Source: CAVPGP01 sp963718065
GTDB taxonomy: Bacteria; Actinomycetota; Thermoleophilia; Gaiellales; Gaiellaceae
Length of the DNA stretch: 64,000 nt
Assembly: GCA_963718065.1 (NCBI GenBank)
Contig: CAVQYE010000004.1
Span: 1 to 64,000, forward strand
Direction of reading: 5' to 3'
Positions 17,894 to 27,909 of this stretch are shown here, one piece after another. A model generated the notes under the pieces. That model was given only the letters and a program-made list of their open reading frames with translations, made no database searches and was not told the DNA's origin. Within the stretch, counting starts at the first letter, position 1; every line of letters starts with the position of its first letter. Both the position numbers and the translations under genes were made by a program.

Positions 17894-19283
17894 TCGAACC
17901 TGCTGACGCCGGCGTCGTCGAGGCGATCGCGCTGCTCGCCCGGCGGGAGGTGTCGTCGCGGGAGCTCGTCGAGTCGTGCCTCGCGCGCATCCGGGAGCGC
18001 GACGGCACGCACAGTCACGACGGCGACCCGCGGCTCGATCAACGCGTGGGTGCGCGTCTACGAGGACGACGCGCTGGCGGCCGCCGACCGCGCGGACGCG
18101 CGGCTCGCGGCGGGGGACGCGTCGCCGCTCTGCGGCGTTCCGGTCGGGCTCAAGGATCTCTACGCCGTCGCGGGCAAGCCGCTCACGGCGTCCAGCCGGC
18201 TGCTCGACGAGGTGCCGGAGCGCTCGTGCGACGCGTGGGCGCGGCTCGAGGCCGCGGGCATGGTGCTGCTCGGCCACCTGCACACGCACGAGTTCGCGGC
18301 GGGCGGGACGACCGACCAGGTCGGCAACCCGTGGGCGCTCGACCGCTCGGCCGGCGGGTCGAGCGGCGGCTCGGCGGCGGCGCTCGCCGCGCGGATGACG
18401 CCCGCCGCGACCGGCACGGACACGGCGGGCTCCCTGCGCATCCCGTCGGCCTTCTGCGGCACCTCGGCGTTCAAGCCGACCCGAGGGTCGGTGCCGATCC
18501 GCGGGCATCGTGCCGCTCGCGCTCGACGCTTCGACCACGCCGGGCCGATGGCCCGCAGCCTCGAGGACTGCGAGCCGCTGCTCGCCGCGCTCTGCGGCCG
18601 CGAGCCCTCCGCCGCAGCGCGCGCCGCTGCGGCGCGTCGCCGTCTCGCCCCGGCTCGGGCTCGTCGAGCTCGACGCGCGACGTCGGCCGACGGCTTCGAC
18701 GCCGCGCTCGACGCCTGCCGGGCCTCGGCGTCGAGCTCGTCGACGTGCCGCCGCCCGACGTCGAGCTCGACCTCGGGCTCGCGCTCCTCGACGTCGTGTG
18801 CACCGAGATGCTCGTCTACCACCGCCGCTTCGACGACCGGCGCGAGCTCTACCGCCCGTCGATCCGCGGCTTCCTCGAGTACGGCGAGCGCCGCGCGCTG
18901 TCGGCGGAGGAGTACGTCGCCGTTCAGGAGCGGCGCGCCGAGGACGACCGCGTCGTGGCTCGACTGGTTCGCCGAGCACCGCATCGACGCGCTGCTCGAG
19001 CCGACGGTGCCGATCGTGGCGCGCCCGCGCGGCCATGGCTACGACGAGGCGTTCACCGACGTCGCCGAGATCTCGCTCACGCACTACTGGGACTGGACGG
19101 GCTTCCCGGTCGCGGCACTGCCGTCCGGCGTCGGCCGCCGCAGCGGCCTGCCGGTGGGGGTGTCGCTCATCGGCGCCGCGCAGTCCGACTGGGACGTCCT
19201 CGCCGCAGGCATCGCGCTGCAGTCCAGAGCTCGGAATCTTGGCAATCGCCGTCCCGCGAATGCATGACCTCGGCTCGAGCTGA
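17890..19283 (+). CDS. Amidase-signature hydrolase (frameshifted)
   Basis: An amidase-signature enzyme with the Ser-cisSer-Lys triad visible: Lys in VGLKDLYAV, the Ser-rich motif SAGGSSGGSAAALAA, and the nucleophile Ser in TGTDTAGSLRIPSAFCG. The C-terminus reads GFPVAALPSG and ALQSELGILAIAVPRMHDL. About 460 residues, typical for GatA-like amidases, though nothing shows it to be GatA itself. Frames break near 18015, 18505, 18650, 18955 and 19225. The GTG start overlaps the previous stop by 4 bases (GTGA), so expression is coupled to the cNMP-binding protein. Confidence 0.8.
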
Positions 19284-19321
19284 CCCGCGCTCATCCGCAT
19301 CGAGTCCGCCAGGAGACCCGC

Positions 19322-21146
19322 ATGACCGAGGCACGCGCCGAGACGAAGTTCCTCAGCCCCTTCGACGTGCCGACTCCCGAGGGCGCCGAGGGCTGGGAGG
19401 AGATGTACCCGTACTACCTCCTCTTCGATCCGGAGCGGCGCGACGCCGAGGAGAACCGCTTCTGGTTCTACAACGGGATGCACTTCCCGGAGCCGATGCC
19501 GGCGTTCGACATGATCACCGCCGAGTCGTGCTATCTCTCGATCGGCCTCTACCAGGGCCGCGTCTTCCAGATCCCGACCGTGCTCGGCATCGAGCACCGC
19601 GTCGTCAACGGCTACGTCTACATCACCTCGAACGAGGTGAGCGATCCCGCGGAGATCGAGAAGCGGCTCGAGGTCTTCCTGCCGCGCATCGGCTTCTACT
19701 ACGAGAACTGGGACATGCTCGTCGACCGCTGGCAGGCCGCGGTCGACAAGGCGATCGAGGAGCTCGCGGCGCTCGAGGTGCCGCGCCTCCCCGCGCTCGA
19801 GGACGAGCAGGAGCTGCTGCACGACCACAAGCTCGGCTCGAACTTCCGGCTGATGACCGCGTACGACCGGTGCCTCGGCCTCTACAACGAGCTGAACCAG
19901 CTGCACTTCGAGCTGCTGCTGCTCGCGTACGGCGCGTACCTGACGTTCTTCCAGTTCTGCCAGCAGGCGTTCCCCGACATGGGGACGCAGGTGATGACGC
20001 AGATGATCGCGGGCTACGACACGACGATGTTCCGTCCCGACGACGAGCTGAAGGCTCTGGCCGCGTCGGCGCTCGAGCGCGGCGTCGACGGCTCGTTCGC
20101 CGAGGGCCGCACGCCCGAGGAAGTGCTGGCCGAGCTCGGCGACGAGCGACGAGGGCCGCGCGTGGATCGAGGATCTCGAGTCGCGCAAGCACCCGTGGTT
20201 CTTCATGTCGACCGGCGACGGCTTCTACCACCACCATCGCGCGTGGGCCGACGACCTGCGGCTCCCGTTCACCGCGATCACGGGGTACATCGCGCAGATC
20301 CGCGCGGGCACGAGCCTCGACCGGCCGAAGGAGAGGCTGCTCGCCGAGCGCGACCGGATCGCGACGGAGTACTCGCAGCTGCTCGCCTCGCCGGAGGAAC
20401 GCAAGTCGTTCGACGAGATGCTCGGTCTCTGCCGCCACGTGTTCCCGCACGCGGAAGGGCACAAGTTCTTCATCGAGCACTGGGGCACCTCGCTCTTCTT
20501 CAACAAGCTGCGCGAGATCGGTGCGGTGATGGCGGAGAACGGCTTCTTCGAGAGCGCCGACGACGTCTTCTACCTCAACATCCACGAGGTGCACGAGGCG
20601 CTCTCCGACCTCGGGCTCGCGTGGTCGGGCGGCGCGGCCGCGCGCGGGACGGTCTACTGGCCGCCGCGGGTCAAGCGGCGCAAGGAGATCCTCGCGCGGC
20701 TCTCGCAGTGGACGCCGCCGCCGGCGCTCGGCGTCGTGCCGGAGGTGATCAACGACCCGACGGTGCAGCTGCTCTGGGGCGTCACCGCCGACCGGCTGCG
20801 CGCCTGGGCGAATCAGACCGAGGACGAGGGCGTGCACGGGTACGCCGCGTCGCCGGGCGTCGTCGAGGGCATCGCGCGCGTCGTTCGCGACGTGAACGAG
20901 ATCGGCACGGTGCAGCAGGGCGAGGTGCTCGTCTGCCCGGTGACGGCGCCGAGCTGGGGGCCGGTGTTCCCGAAGATCGCCGCCGCGGTCTCCGACATCG
21001 GCGGGATGATGTCCCACGCCGCGATCGTCGCCCGCGAGTACGGGCTGCCCGCCGTCGTCGGCACCGGACACGCGACGAAGCTGATCAAGACGGGCGACCG
21101 CGTGCGCGTCGACGGCGACAACGGCACCGTGACGATCATCTCCTGA
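19322..21146 (+). CDS. PEP-utilising enzyme, phosphohistidine (mobile) domain protein
   Basis: A protein of about 607 residues. The C-terminal 110 residues form the swivelling phosphohistidine domain of PEP synthase/PPDK-type enzymes, with the catalytic His in GGMMSHAAIVAREYGLPAVVG. The N-terminal 450 residues (FYNGMHFPEPMPAF, TGDGFYHHHRAWADDL) resemble the substrate-side part of phenylphosphate synthase or rifampin phosphotransferase proteins. The ATP-grasp half is absent here but encoded by the next gene, which starts 2 bases after this stop. Only one frame break is seen, near 20150. By architecture this is the large subunit of a two-subunit ATP-dependent dikinase that phosphorylates an unknown hydroxyl or enol substrate. 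Confidence 0.8.
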
Positions 21147-21147
21147 C

Positions 21148-22070
21148 GTGGCGGACGCGCGGTACGCGATCCCCTTCGACGAGCTGCACCTCGACCAGGT
21201 GGAGCTCGTCGGCGGGAAGTGCGCGAACCTCGGCGAGCTGACGCAGGCCGGCTTCCCGGTTCCGCCCGGCTTCGCGGTGACGACCGCCGCGTACGAGCGC
21301 GACGACATCGACGCGGCGGTGGGGGAGGCCTACGCCGAGCTGGGGCGCCGTGTCGGCCGCGCCGACCCGCCGGTCGCCGTCCGCTCGAGCGCGATCGCCG
21401 AGGACCTGCCGGACGCGAGCTTCGCCGGCGTCCAGGACACCTATCTCTGGATCTGCGGCCTGGACGCCGTGCTCGACGGCGTTCGCCGCTGCTGGGCGAG
21501 CTTCCACAACCCGGAAGCGATCGCCTACCGCGAGGCGCACGGGATCACGCGCGGCGGCATGAGCGTCGGCGTTCAGTACATGGTCGACGCGCGCGTCGCG
21601 GGCGTGATGTTCACGCTCAACCCCGTCTCGGGCGACCCGTCGTCGATCGCGATCGACGCGAGCTACGGCCTCGGCGTCTCCGTCGTCGGGGGCGAGGTGA
21701 CACCCGACTCGTTTCTCGTCTCGAAGGTGACGCACGAGATCGTGCGCCGCCAGATCGGCGAGAAGGCGATCGAGGTCGTCGCCGACCCGGCGGCTGCGAC
21801 GACGGTCACGCGCGACGTGCCCGAGGAGCTGCGGGCGCAGCCGAGCCTGACCGACGAGGAGATCGTCCGGCTCGCCGAGATCGGGCGCCGCGTCGAGACG
21901 CACTACGCGTGCCCGCAGGACGTCGAGTGGGCGATCGACCGCCAGCTCGACGAGCTCTTCGTGCTCCAGACCAGGCCCGAGACGGTGTGGAGCAGCAAGC
22001 CGCGGGCACGACCGGTCGCGGGCGGCGCGATGGCGTTGATCGCGGCGACGATGACCGGCCGCTGCGGTGA
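21148..22070 (+). CDS. PEP/pyruvate-binding ATP-grasp subunit, PEP-synthase N-half
   Basis: The N-terminal ATP-binding domain of the PEP synthase family as a separate protein of about 307 residues. It has VGGKCANLGELTQAGFPVPPG, VRSSAIAEDLPDASFAG (nucleotide-binding loop), GVMFTLNPVSGDPSSI and VEWAIDRQLDELFVLQTRP. It would autophosphorylate the His of the preceding protein using ATP. Length and split match the small subunit of phenylphosphate synthase. The visible frame runs on into the biotin-carrier gene without a stop. A TGA at 22068-22070 in another frame, and a ribosome-binding site plus ATG at 22081, suggest a lost stop from an indel rather than a real fusion, but a fusion cannot be excluded. 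Confidence 0.8.
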
Positions 22071-22080
22071 CGTCGAAGGA

Positions 22081-22495
22081 ATGAGCGACTCGCCCGACCT
22101 CTCGCCGGATGACGTGAAGGAGATCCTGCGGCTCGTCGACGAGTCGCAGTTCGACGAGTTCGAGCTCGAGACACCGCGCCTGACGATCCGCTTCCGCCGC
22201 GGCGACCCACCCTGTAGGCCGCGACGCACGCGCGCCGGCGGAGGCTCCGGACGGCCTCGTCGACGTCACCGCGCCGGTGGTGGGGACGTTCTACCGCGCG
22301 CCGGCGCCGGGCGAGGCGCCGTTCGTGGAGGTCGGCAGCCCGGTCGAGGAGCAGACGCAGGTCTGCATCCTCGAGGTCATGAAGCTGATGAGCTCCGTGG
22401 TCGCGGGCGCCCGTGGCGTCGTCGCGGAGGTCTGCCGCTCGAACGGCGAGGCCGTCGAGTACGGCGACGTGCTCTTCCGCATCCGCCCGGCGTGA
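22081..22495 (+). CDS. AccB-like biotin carboxyl carrier protein
   Basis: A small biotin carrier of about 138 residues. The N-terminal helix (SPDDVKEILRLVDESQFDEF) and the C-terminal domain (VTAPVVGTFYRAPAPGEAPF) are AccB-like. The biotinylation site reads CILEVMKLMSS, with Val in place of the usual Ala of EAMKM. One frame break lies near 22214. GAAGGA stands 1-6 bases before the ATG at 22081, rather close. The TGA overlaps the GTG of the carboxyltransferase gene. It would carry carboxyl groups for that enzyme. No biotin carboxylase gene is in the window. Confidence 0.8.
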
Positions 22496-23941
22496 TCGGG
22501 CTCGTCGACACGACGGTCCGCGACGGGCACCAGAGCCTCTGGAGCGCAGACGCGCTGACGACGGCGATGATCGCCGAGATCGCGCCGCGTGATCGACCGC
22601 GTCGGCTTCCACGCGATCGACTTCACGAGCAGCACGCACATGGCGATGGCCGTGCGGACGCACGCCGAGGACCCGTGGGAGCGCATCCGCGTCGTGCGCG
22701 ACCTGATGCCCGAGACGCCGCTCGGCTTCATCACGCCGGGGATGCGGTTCATGGCGTGGGAGCGCGCGCCGATCGACGTGATGACGGCTCGCGCTGCGCT
22801 GCGTCATCCGCAACGGGATCCGGCGGATCTGGGTCGCGGAGTCGATGAACGACGTCGAGACGGCGCTGCGGATCGCGCGCATCGCGAAGGAGGAGCACGC
22901 GGACGAGGTGCTCGTCGGCCTCGTGTACAGCATCAGCCCGGTGCACACCGACGACTACTACGCCGCCCGCGCGCGGGAGATCGCAGCGAGCGCCGACGTC
23001 GACGTGTTGAACCTCAAGGACCCCGGCGGGCTGCTCACGCCCGAGCGCGTGCGCACGCTGGTGCCGGCCTTGCGCGCCGCCGCTCCGTCGCTGCCGCTCG
23101 AGGTGCACTCGCACTGCACCGCGACGATGGCGCCGCTCGTGTATCTGGAGTCGGCGCGGCTCGGTGCGTCGTTCCTCTGCACCGCGGTCAGGCCGCTCGC
23201 GAACGGCACGTCGCAGCCGTCGGCGGAGCAGACGGTCGCGAACCTGCGGGCGGAGGGCTTCGCCGTGGATCTCGACGACGACGCGCTCGCGGAGATGTCC
23301 GCGTACTTCACGACGCTCGCCGCACGGATCGGACGGCCGGTCGGTGCGCCGGCCGAGTACGACGTCTCGATCTACCGGCACCAGCTTCCCGGCGGCATGA
23401 CGTCGACCCTGCGCCGGCAGCTGCGCGAGGTCGGGCTCGAAGACCGCTGGGACGAGGTGCTCGCGGAGCTGCCGCGGGTGCGCGAAGAGCTCGGCTGGCC
23501 GATCATGGTCACGCCGCTGTCGCAGTTCGTCGGCGTGCAGGCGTTCCTCAACGTGACGACCGGCGCGCGCTACTCGCAGATCCCCGACGAGGTCGTGAAG
23601 TACGTGCTCGGGCAGTACGGCCCGTCCGCCCGGCGAGCTCGATCCAGATGTCGCCGCGACGGTGCTCGCCTCGCCGAAGGCGGAGCAGTTCCGGCGCGAG
23701 GAGCACCGCCTCGACCTCGCCGAGGCGCGCGCCCGCTACGGCGACGCGATCACCGACGAGCTGCTCCTGCTGCGGATGATGCTGCCGGCGGAGCAGGTCG
23801 ACGCGATGCTCGCGCGGCCGAAGACGGTCGCGCCGCCCGCCGGCGAGACACCCGCTGGTCACGCTCGTCGAGGGCCTCACTCAGCGTCCGCTTCGCGAGG
23901 TCGATCTGACGGCGCCCGGGGTGCGCCTGCGCGCCCGATGA
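22492..23941 (+). CDS. Biotin-dependent carboxyltransferase (pyruvate carboxylase B/5S type)
   Basis: A TIM-barrel carboxyltransferase of the HMGL-like superfamily, about 482 residues. It starts GLVDTTVRDGHQSLW, the usual D-x-T-x-R-D-G-x-Q motif. It continues with HAIDFTSSTHMAMAVR, DVLNLKDPGGLLTPERV (Lys that is carbamylated in relatives) and LEVHSHCTATMAPL (metal-binding His-x-His). The C-terminal part (HQLPGGMTSTLRRQL, QFVGVQAFLNVTTG) is that of pyruvate carboxylase subunit B or the oxaloacetate decarboxylase alpha subunit without its own biotin domain. Frame breaks occur near 22590, 22790, 23625 and 23855. Both ends overlap neighbouring genes, so it is mid-operon. The acceptor substrate is unknown. 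Confidence 0.85.
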
Positions 23942-24762
23942 GCCTGCTCACCGACATCGACGCGGTCGTCTTCGACGTGGACGGCACGCTGCTCCACGCG
24001 AACGACCCGGGCGGGGTGCGGGGAGCGCAGCCCGATCGCCGGCGCCGCCGAGACGGTGGAGCGGGTCCGCGCGAGCGGCCGGCGCGTGCTCTTCTTCACG
24101 AACGGCACCGGCCGCCCTCCGGCGCAGTACGCGGCGGATCTCCGCTCGGTCGGGTTCGACGCTCGCCGACGAGGAGTTCATGAACCCGGCGGTCGTCGCC
24201 GCTCGCTGGATCGCCCGCCGCCACCCGGGGAAGTCGGTGCTCGTGCTCGGCGGGCCGGGAGTGGTGGCGCCGCTGCACGAGCTCGGGATCGAGACGATCG
24301 ACGCGGCGGAGCCGGCGCTCGCCGACGTCGTGCTCGTCGGGTGGGACGACGTGCTCACCTACGCGGCGCTGCGGGCGGCCTGCGAGTCGATCTGGGCGGG
24401 CGCGCCGCTGCTCGCGACCTCGACGGCCACGGTCTTCTCGGTGAACGGCGGCCCGGCGCCGGGCTGGTCGGGCGCGATCGTCGCGGGCATCCGGCAGACG
24501 ACCGGGGCGCGCGCCGTCACGCTCGGGAAGCCGTCGCCCGTCGCGCTGCGCGAGATGTGCCGCGCGCTCGGCGTCAAGCCGGCCCGGACGCTCGTCGTCG
24601 GCGACGATCTCGAGCTCGAGATCGCGATGGCGCGCCGGGCCGGGGCGCGCTCGGCGCTCGTTCTCACCGGGGTCGGCGACCGAAGCAGAGGCGGCCGCCC
24701 GCCCGCCCGGGCGCCGTCCCGACGCCGTCCTCGCGGACGTCACCGCTCTGCCGTCCGACTAG
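23938..24762 (+). CDS. HAD-superfamily (NagD-like, subfamily IIA) phosphatase
   Basis: A HAD hydrolase of about 273 residues. The nucleophile motif is AVVFDVDGTLLHAND, motif II is VLFFTNGTGR, the late Lys lies in VTLGKPSPVAL and the acidic motif in TLVVGDDLELEIAMA. The pattern fits the 4-nitrophenylphosphatase/NagD group. Frame breaks lie near 24025, 24160 and 24685. It starts with ATGA overlap on the carboxyltransferase stop and ends the operon. It could dephosphorylate an intermediate made by the PEP-synthase-like pair, by inference. Confidence 0.8.
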
Positions 24763-24788
24763 CGCGCGTCGTGGGATACGTTTCTGAG

Positions 24789-25811
24789 ATGGAGTACCGG
24801 ACGCTCGGCACTACCGGTGTGCAGGTGAGCCCGCTCTGCCTCGGGGCGATGATGTTCGGCGCCTGGGGCAACCCGGATCACGACGAGTCGATCCGGATCA
24901 TCCACACGGCGCTCGACGCGGGGATCAACTTCGTCGACACCGCCGACGTCTACGCGCGCGGCGAGTCGGAGGAGATCGTCGGCAAGGCGCTGAAGGGTCG
25001 CCGCGACAACGTCGTGCTGGCGACGAAGGCGCACGGGACGATGGGGGACGACCCGAACGAGCAGGGCAACTCGCGCCGCTGGCTGATCCGCGAGTGCGAC
25101 GCGAGCCTGCGCCGGCTCGGCACCGACTGGATCGACCTCTACCAGATCCATCGCTGGGATCGCGGCACCGACCACGACGAGACCCTCGGCGCGCTCACGG
25201 ATCTCGTTCGCGCCGGCAAGGTGCGCTACATCGGCTCGTCGACGTACCCGCCGAGCGAGATCGTCGCCGCGCAATGGACGGCGGAGCGGCGCGGCCGCGA
25301 GCGGTTCGTCTGCGAGCAGCCGCCGTACTCGATGCTCGTGCGCGGCGTCGAGGCCGAGGTGCTGCCCGTTTGCCAGCAGTACGGCATGGGCGTGATCCCG
25401 TGGAGCCCGCTCGCCGGCGGCTGGCTGACCGGCAAGTGGCGCAAGGGCCAGGACGCGCCCCAGAGCACGCGCGCGGATCGGATCCCCGGCCGCTACGACC
25501 TCTCGCTGCCCGAGAACCAGCAGAAGCTCGAAGCGGCCGACGCGCTCGCGCAGCTCGCGGAAGAGTCGGGCATGACGCTGATCCACATGGCGCTCGCCTT
25601 CGTGCTCAGCCATCCCGCGGTCACCGCCCCGATCATCGGCCCGCGCACGATGGAGCAGCTCGAGAGCCAGCTCGGCGCGCTCGACGTGCAGCTCGACGCG
25701 GCGCTCCTCGACCGGATCGACGAGATCGTCCCGCCGGGAACGAGCTTCAGCCGCGTGGACGCGGGCTGGACGCCGCCGGCGGTCGCAGACCCCGCGCTGC
25801 GCAGGCGCTGA
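24789..25811 (+). CDS. Aldo/keto reductase
   Basis: A clean 340-residue NADPH-dependent aldo/keto reductase. It begins MEYRTLGTTGVQVSPLCLG. The tetrad is visible as Asp and Tyr in NFVDTADVYARGESE, Lys in VVLATKAHG and His in DLYQIHRWD. The C-terminal cofactor region is VTAPIIGPRTMEQLESQL. It belongs to the YajO/Kv-beta-like group by length and motifs. It stands 26 bases after the HAD gene, possibly in the same transcript, and converges tail to tail with threonine dehydratase. Confidence 0.9.
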   Translation: MEYRTLGTTGVQVSPLCLGAMMFGAWGNPDHDESIRIIHTALDAGINFVDTADVYARGESEEIVGKALKGRRDNVVLATKAHGTMGDDPNEQGNSRRWLIRECDASLRRLGTDWIDLYQIHRWDRGTDHDETLGALTDLVRAGKVRYIGSSTYPPSEIVAAQWTAERRGRERFVCEQPPYSMLVRGVEAEVLPVCQQYGMGVIPWSPLAGGWLTGKWRKGQDAPQSTRADRIPGRYDLSLPENQQKLEAADALAQLAEESGMTLIHMALAFVLSHPAVTAPIIGPRTMEQLESQLGALDVQLDAALLDRIDEIVPPGTSFSRVDAGWTPPAVADPALRRR

Positions 25812-25812
25812 G

Positions 25813-26802
25813 CTAGTTCAGCACGAGCCCGCGCAGATGCTCGAGGTCGACGTTGCCGCCGCTCAAGACGCAGATCACCTTCGAACCGGGCTCTGCCTCG
25901 ACGCGTCCCTCGAGTAGCGCCGCGACGGGAGCCGCCGCTGCGCCTTCGACGACGAGCTTGCAGCGCGACATCGTCCACAGCACCGCATCGAAGATGCGCG
26001 CGTCGTCGACGGTGACCAGCTCGTCGACGAGCTCGCTGACGATCGAGAACGTGTGCTCGCCGACGCGCATCACCTTGAGCCCGTCGATGGCGCAGTGATT
26101 CTCGTCGAGCGTGACGAGCTCTCCGCGCTCGACGCTCAGCGTCATCGCAGGCGCGCCCGTCGACTCGACCCCGACGATCCGCACCTCCGGCTGCCGCCCC
26201 TTGATCGCGGCGGCCACGCCTGAGATCAACCCGCCGCCGCCGATCGGGACGACGACCGTGTGGGCATCGGGCGCGTCCTCGAGGATCTCAAGCCCGACCG
26301 TCCCCTGTCCCGCGATCAGCTGCAGGTCGTCGAACGGGTGGATGAACGTCAGGCCGCGCTCGTCCCGCAGGCGCATCGCCTCGGCGTTCGCCTCATCCCA
26401 GATCGTCCCGTGCAGGATCACCTCGGCGCCGTAGCCCTTCGTGGCCGCGATCTTCGCGGGCGTCGCGTTGCTGGCCATCAGGACGGTGGCCGGGATCCCG
26501 AGCTGCGCGGCCGCGTACGCGACGCCCTGGGCGTGGTTGCCCGCGGACGAGCAGATGACGCCTGCCTGCTGCTCGTCCTTCGACAGCTGTGGCAGCTTGT
26601 TGCTCGGGCCGCGCACCTTGTAGGAGCCGGTCCGCTGGAAGATCTCCGCCTTCAGCCAGACGTCGTATCCCGTCTCGTTCGAGAGCGACGTCGAGTGGAT
26701 CAGCGGCGTGCGGTGCACGAGCGGCGCAACGCGCCGATACGCCTCGTCGAAGACTTCAGGCGCGAGCGCCTCGGTGGCGGTTTGCGTCACGGGATGAACC
26801 AT
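25813..26802 (-). CDS. ilvA/tdcB-like: Threonine dehydratase (catabolic, PLP fold type II)
   Basis: A 329-residue PLP enzyme that deaminates L-threonine or L-serine to 2-oxobutyrate or pyruvate. The PLP lysine is in FQRTGSYKVRGPSNK, the phosphate-binding loop is PIGGGGLISGVA, and SSAGNHAQGVAYAA and CVLSGGNVDLEHL are typical. There is no C-terminal ACT regulatory domain, so it is the short, catabolic form. The ATG at 26802 fits the family N-terminus; in-frame starts up to 26919 would add an unrelated leader. Serine/threonine racemases share this fold, so exact specificity is not certain. Confidence 0.85.
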   Translation of the reverse strand: MVHPVTQTATEALAPEVFDEAYRRVAPLVHRTPLIHSTSLSNETGYDVWLKAEIFQRTGSYKVRGPSNKLPQLSKDEQQAGVICSSAGNHAQGVAYAAAQLGIPATVLMASNATPAKIAATKGYGAEVILHGTIWDEANAEAMRLRDERGLTFIHPFDDLQLIAGQGTVGLEILEDAPDAHTVVVPIGGGGLISGVAAAIKGRQPEVRIVGVESTGAPAMTLSVERGELVTLDENHCAIDGLKVMRVGEHTFSIVSELVDELVTVDDARIFDAVLWTMSRCKLVVEGAAAAPVAALLEGRVEAEPGSKVICVLSGGNVDLEHLRGLVLN

Positions 26803-26961
26803 TGCAGTTGCCGCGCGCCCGCTGCGCAGGGTTCGGCTTGCCTTGACTTCAGTAGTCGCGGTGGAAGACTGATTCGGATGCGTAGGCGAAGGTTCCACCG
26901 GTCGCCCGTACGCGAGCATTTCGCCCGGTGCCCCGGGATCATCCAGGCGGCCTGAGCTCGG

Positions 26962-27825
26962 ATGAAGCGCCTGTTGATAATCCTGGGCGTGATCGTCGGA
27001 GCGGTACTGGTTGTGATCGCCGCGAAGACGTTCGTGCCTTACCTGTCCGCCGAGGGCAGCGGCTCGGAGACCTGCACTCCGCAGCAGCAGGTTGACGTGG
27101 CTTCGGACAAGCCCGCGCAGTGGAAACTTGCCCTACCGATGCAGACGACGAAGCTCGTGATCGCGCTCGAGGATTGGGTGAAGCAGGCACGGCGGGGCTC
27201 GCAGCCCGTGCTGGTGAGTCCGACGGCGACAAACAAGAAGCAACCGACGATCCCCGCCAATGTCAAGTTGGCGGCCTTCCTGCTCGCAAGTCCTTCCTCC
27301 GGGGAGCGCTCGTTGCAAGCGGAGCCGAGCGTCTCAGCCCAACGAGAGCCCGATGGGCGCTCGATCCGCGTCGAGGTCTGCGCCTACCGAGACTCGACTC
27401 GGTCCGATCCCGCCGGTCGGTACACCGGGACAGTCCGGATCGCCGGCCAGCGCGTCGCCTCGGTCGATCTGCCGATCGAGATCACCGTCCGAGTCAAGCG
27501 GCAAAACGTCGCGCTCTACGCACTCCTCGTCAGCATCCTCGGAGCGCTGCTCGCGCAATACAGCACCAAGGATGCAGACGTCACGGCTGCCCAGGTCGCT
27601 GAGAAGAAGAAGACCCACTTCATCCTGAAGTGGATCCCATTCGCCAGCGGTCTCGCCGCCGGTCTCGCAGCCGCGTTCGTCATCTACGCCGACGACCCCA
27701 CTTGGGGCGCCCACCTCGGCTCGGACGTCGCCAAACTGCTCAGCGTCACCTTCGTCGCCGCCACGGGCGGGCTCACCATCACCGCCGCGCCCGCCAAAGC
27801 GGCCCAAGAACGAATCGCCGGCTAA
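26962..27825 (+). CDS. Hypothetical membrane protein with three hydrophobic segments
   Basis: A 287-residue protein I do not recognise. It has an N-terminal anchor (LLIILGVIVGAVLVVIAA), an extracytoplasmic region of about 155 residues, then two or three hydrophobic segments (VALYALLVSILGALLAQ, FASGLAAGLAAAFVIYA, LLSVTFVAATGGLTITAA). The central region looks beta-rich (GRYTGTVRIAGQRVASVDLPIEI). Its GC bias is slightly weaker than that of the neighbours. There are no clear partners: it lies between divergent threonine dehydratase and the epimerase. Confidence 0.75.
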   Translation: MKRLLIILGVIVGAVLVVIAAKTFVPYLSAEGSGSETCTPQQQVDVASDKPAQWKLALPMQTTKLVIALEDWVKQARRGSQPVLVSPTATNKKQPTIPANVKLAAFLLASPSSGERSLQAEPSVSAQREPDGRSIRVEVCAYRDSTRSDPAGRYTGTVRIAGQRVASVDLPIEITVRVKRQNVALYALLVSILGALLAQYSTKDADVTAAQVAEKKKTHFILKWIPFASGLAAGLAAAFVIYADDPTWGAHLGSDVAKLLSVTFVAATGGLTITAAPAKAAQERIAG

Positions 27826-27909
27826 GGCACCAACTCTCTCACCGCGAGCGGGGGGTACTCACCGGCGCGTGCCTTTCGTGCGGAGCAGGGAGTTAGATTT
27901 GAGGACGCC

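Noticed and set aside
16763..20206. An 1147-codon minus-strand open frame across the amidotransferase-to-PEP-enzyme operon
   Set aside because: It crosses several real + strand genes with known motifs and is low-complexity Arg/Ala-rich text typical of antisense frames at this GC content.
19322..22070. Definite phenylphosphate synthase (anaerobic phenol degradation)
   Set aside because: The subunit split agrees, but no phenylphosphate carboxylase or third subunit is nearby. Rifampin phosphotransferase-like and other dikinases share these domains.
286..24762. Programmed ribosomal frameshifting or decay as the cause of the many frame breaks
   Set aside because: Breaks are too numerous, hit unrelated genes, lack slippery-site and structure signals, and the proteins otherwise keep all motifs. 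Indel errors explain them better.
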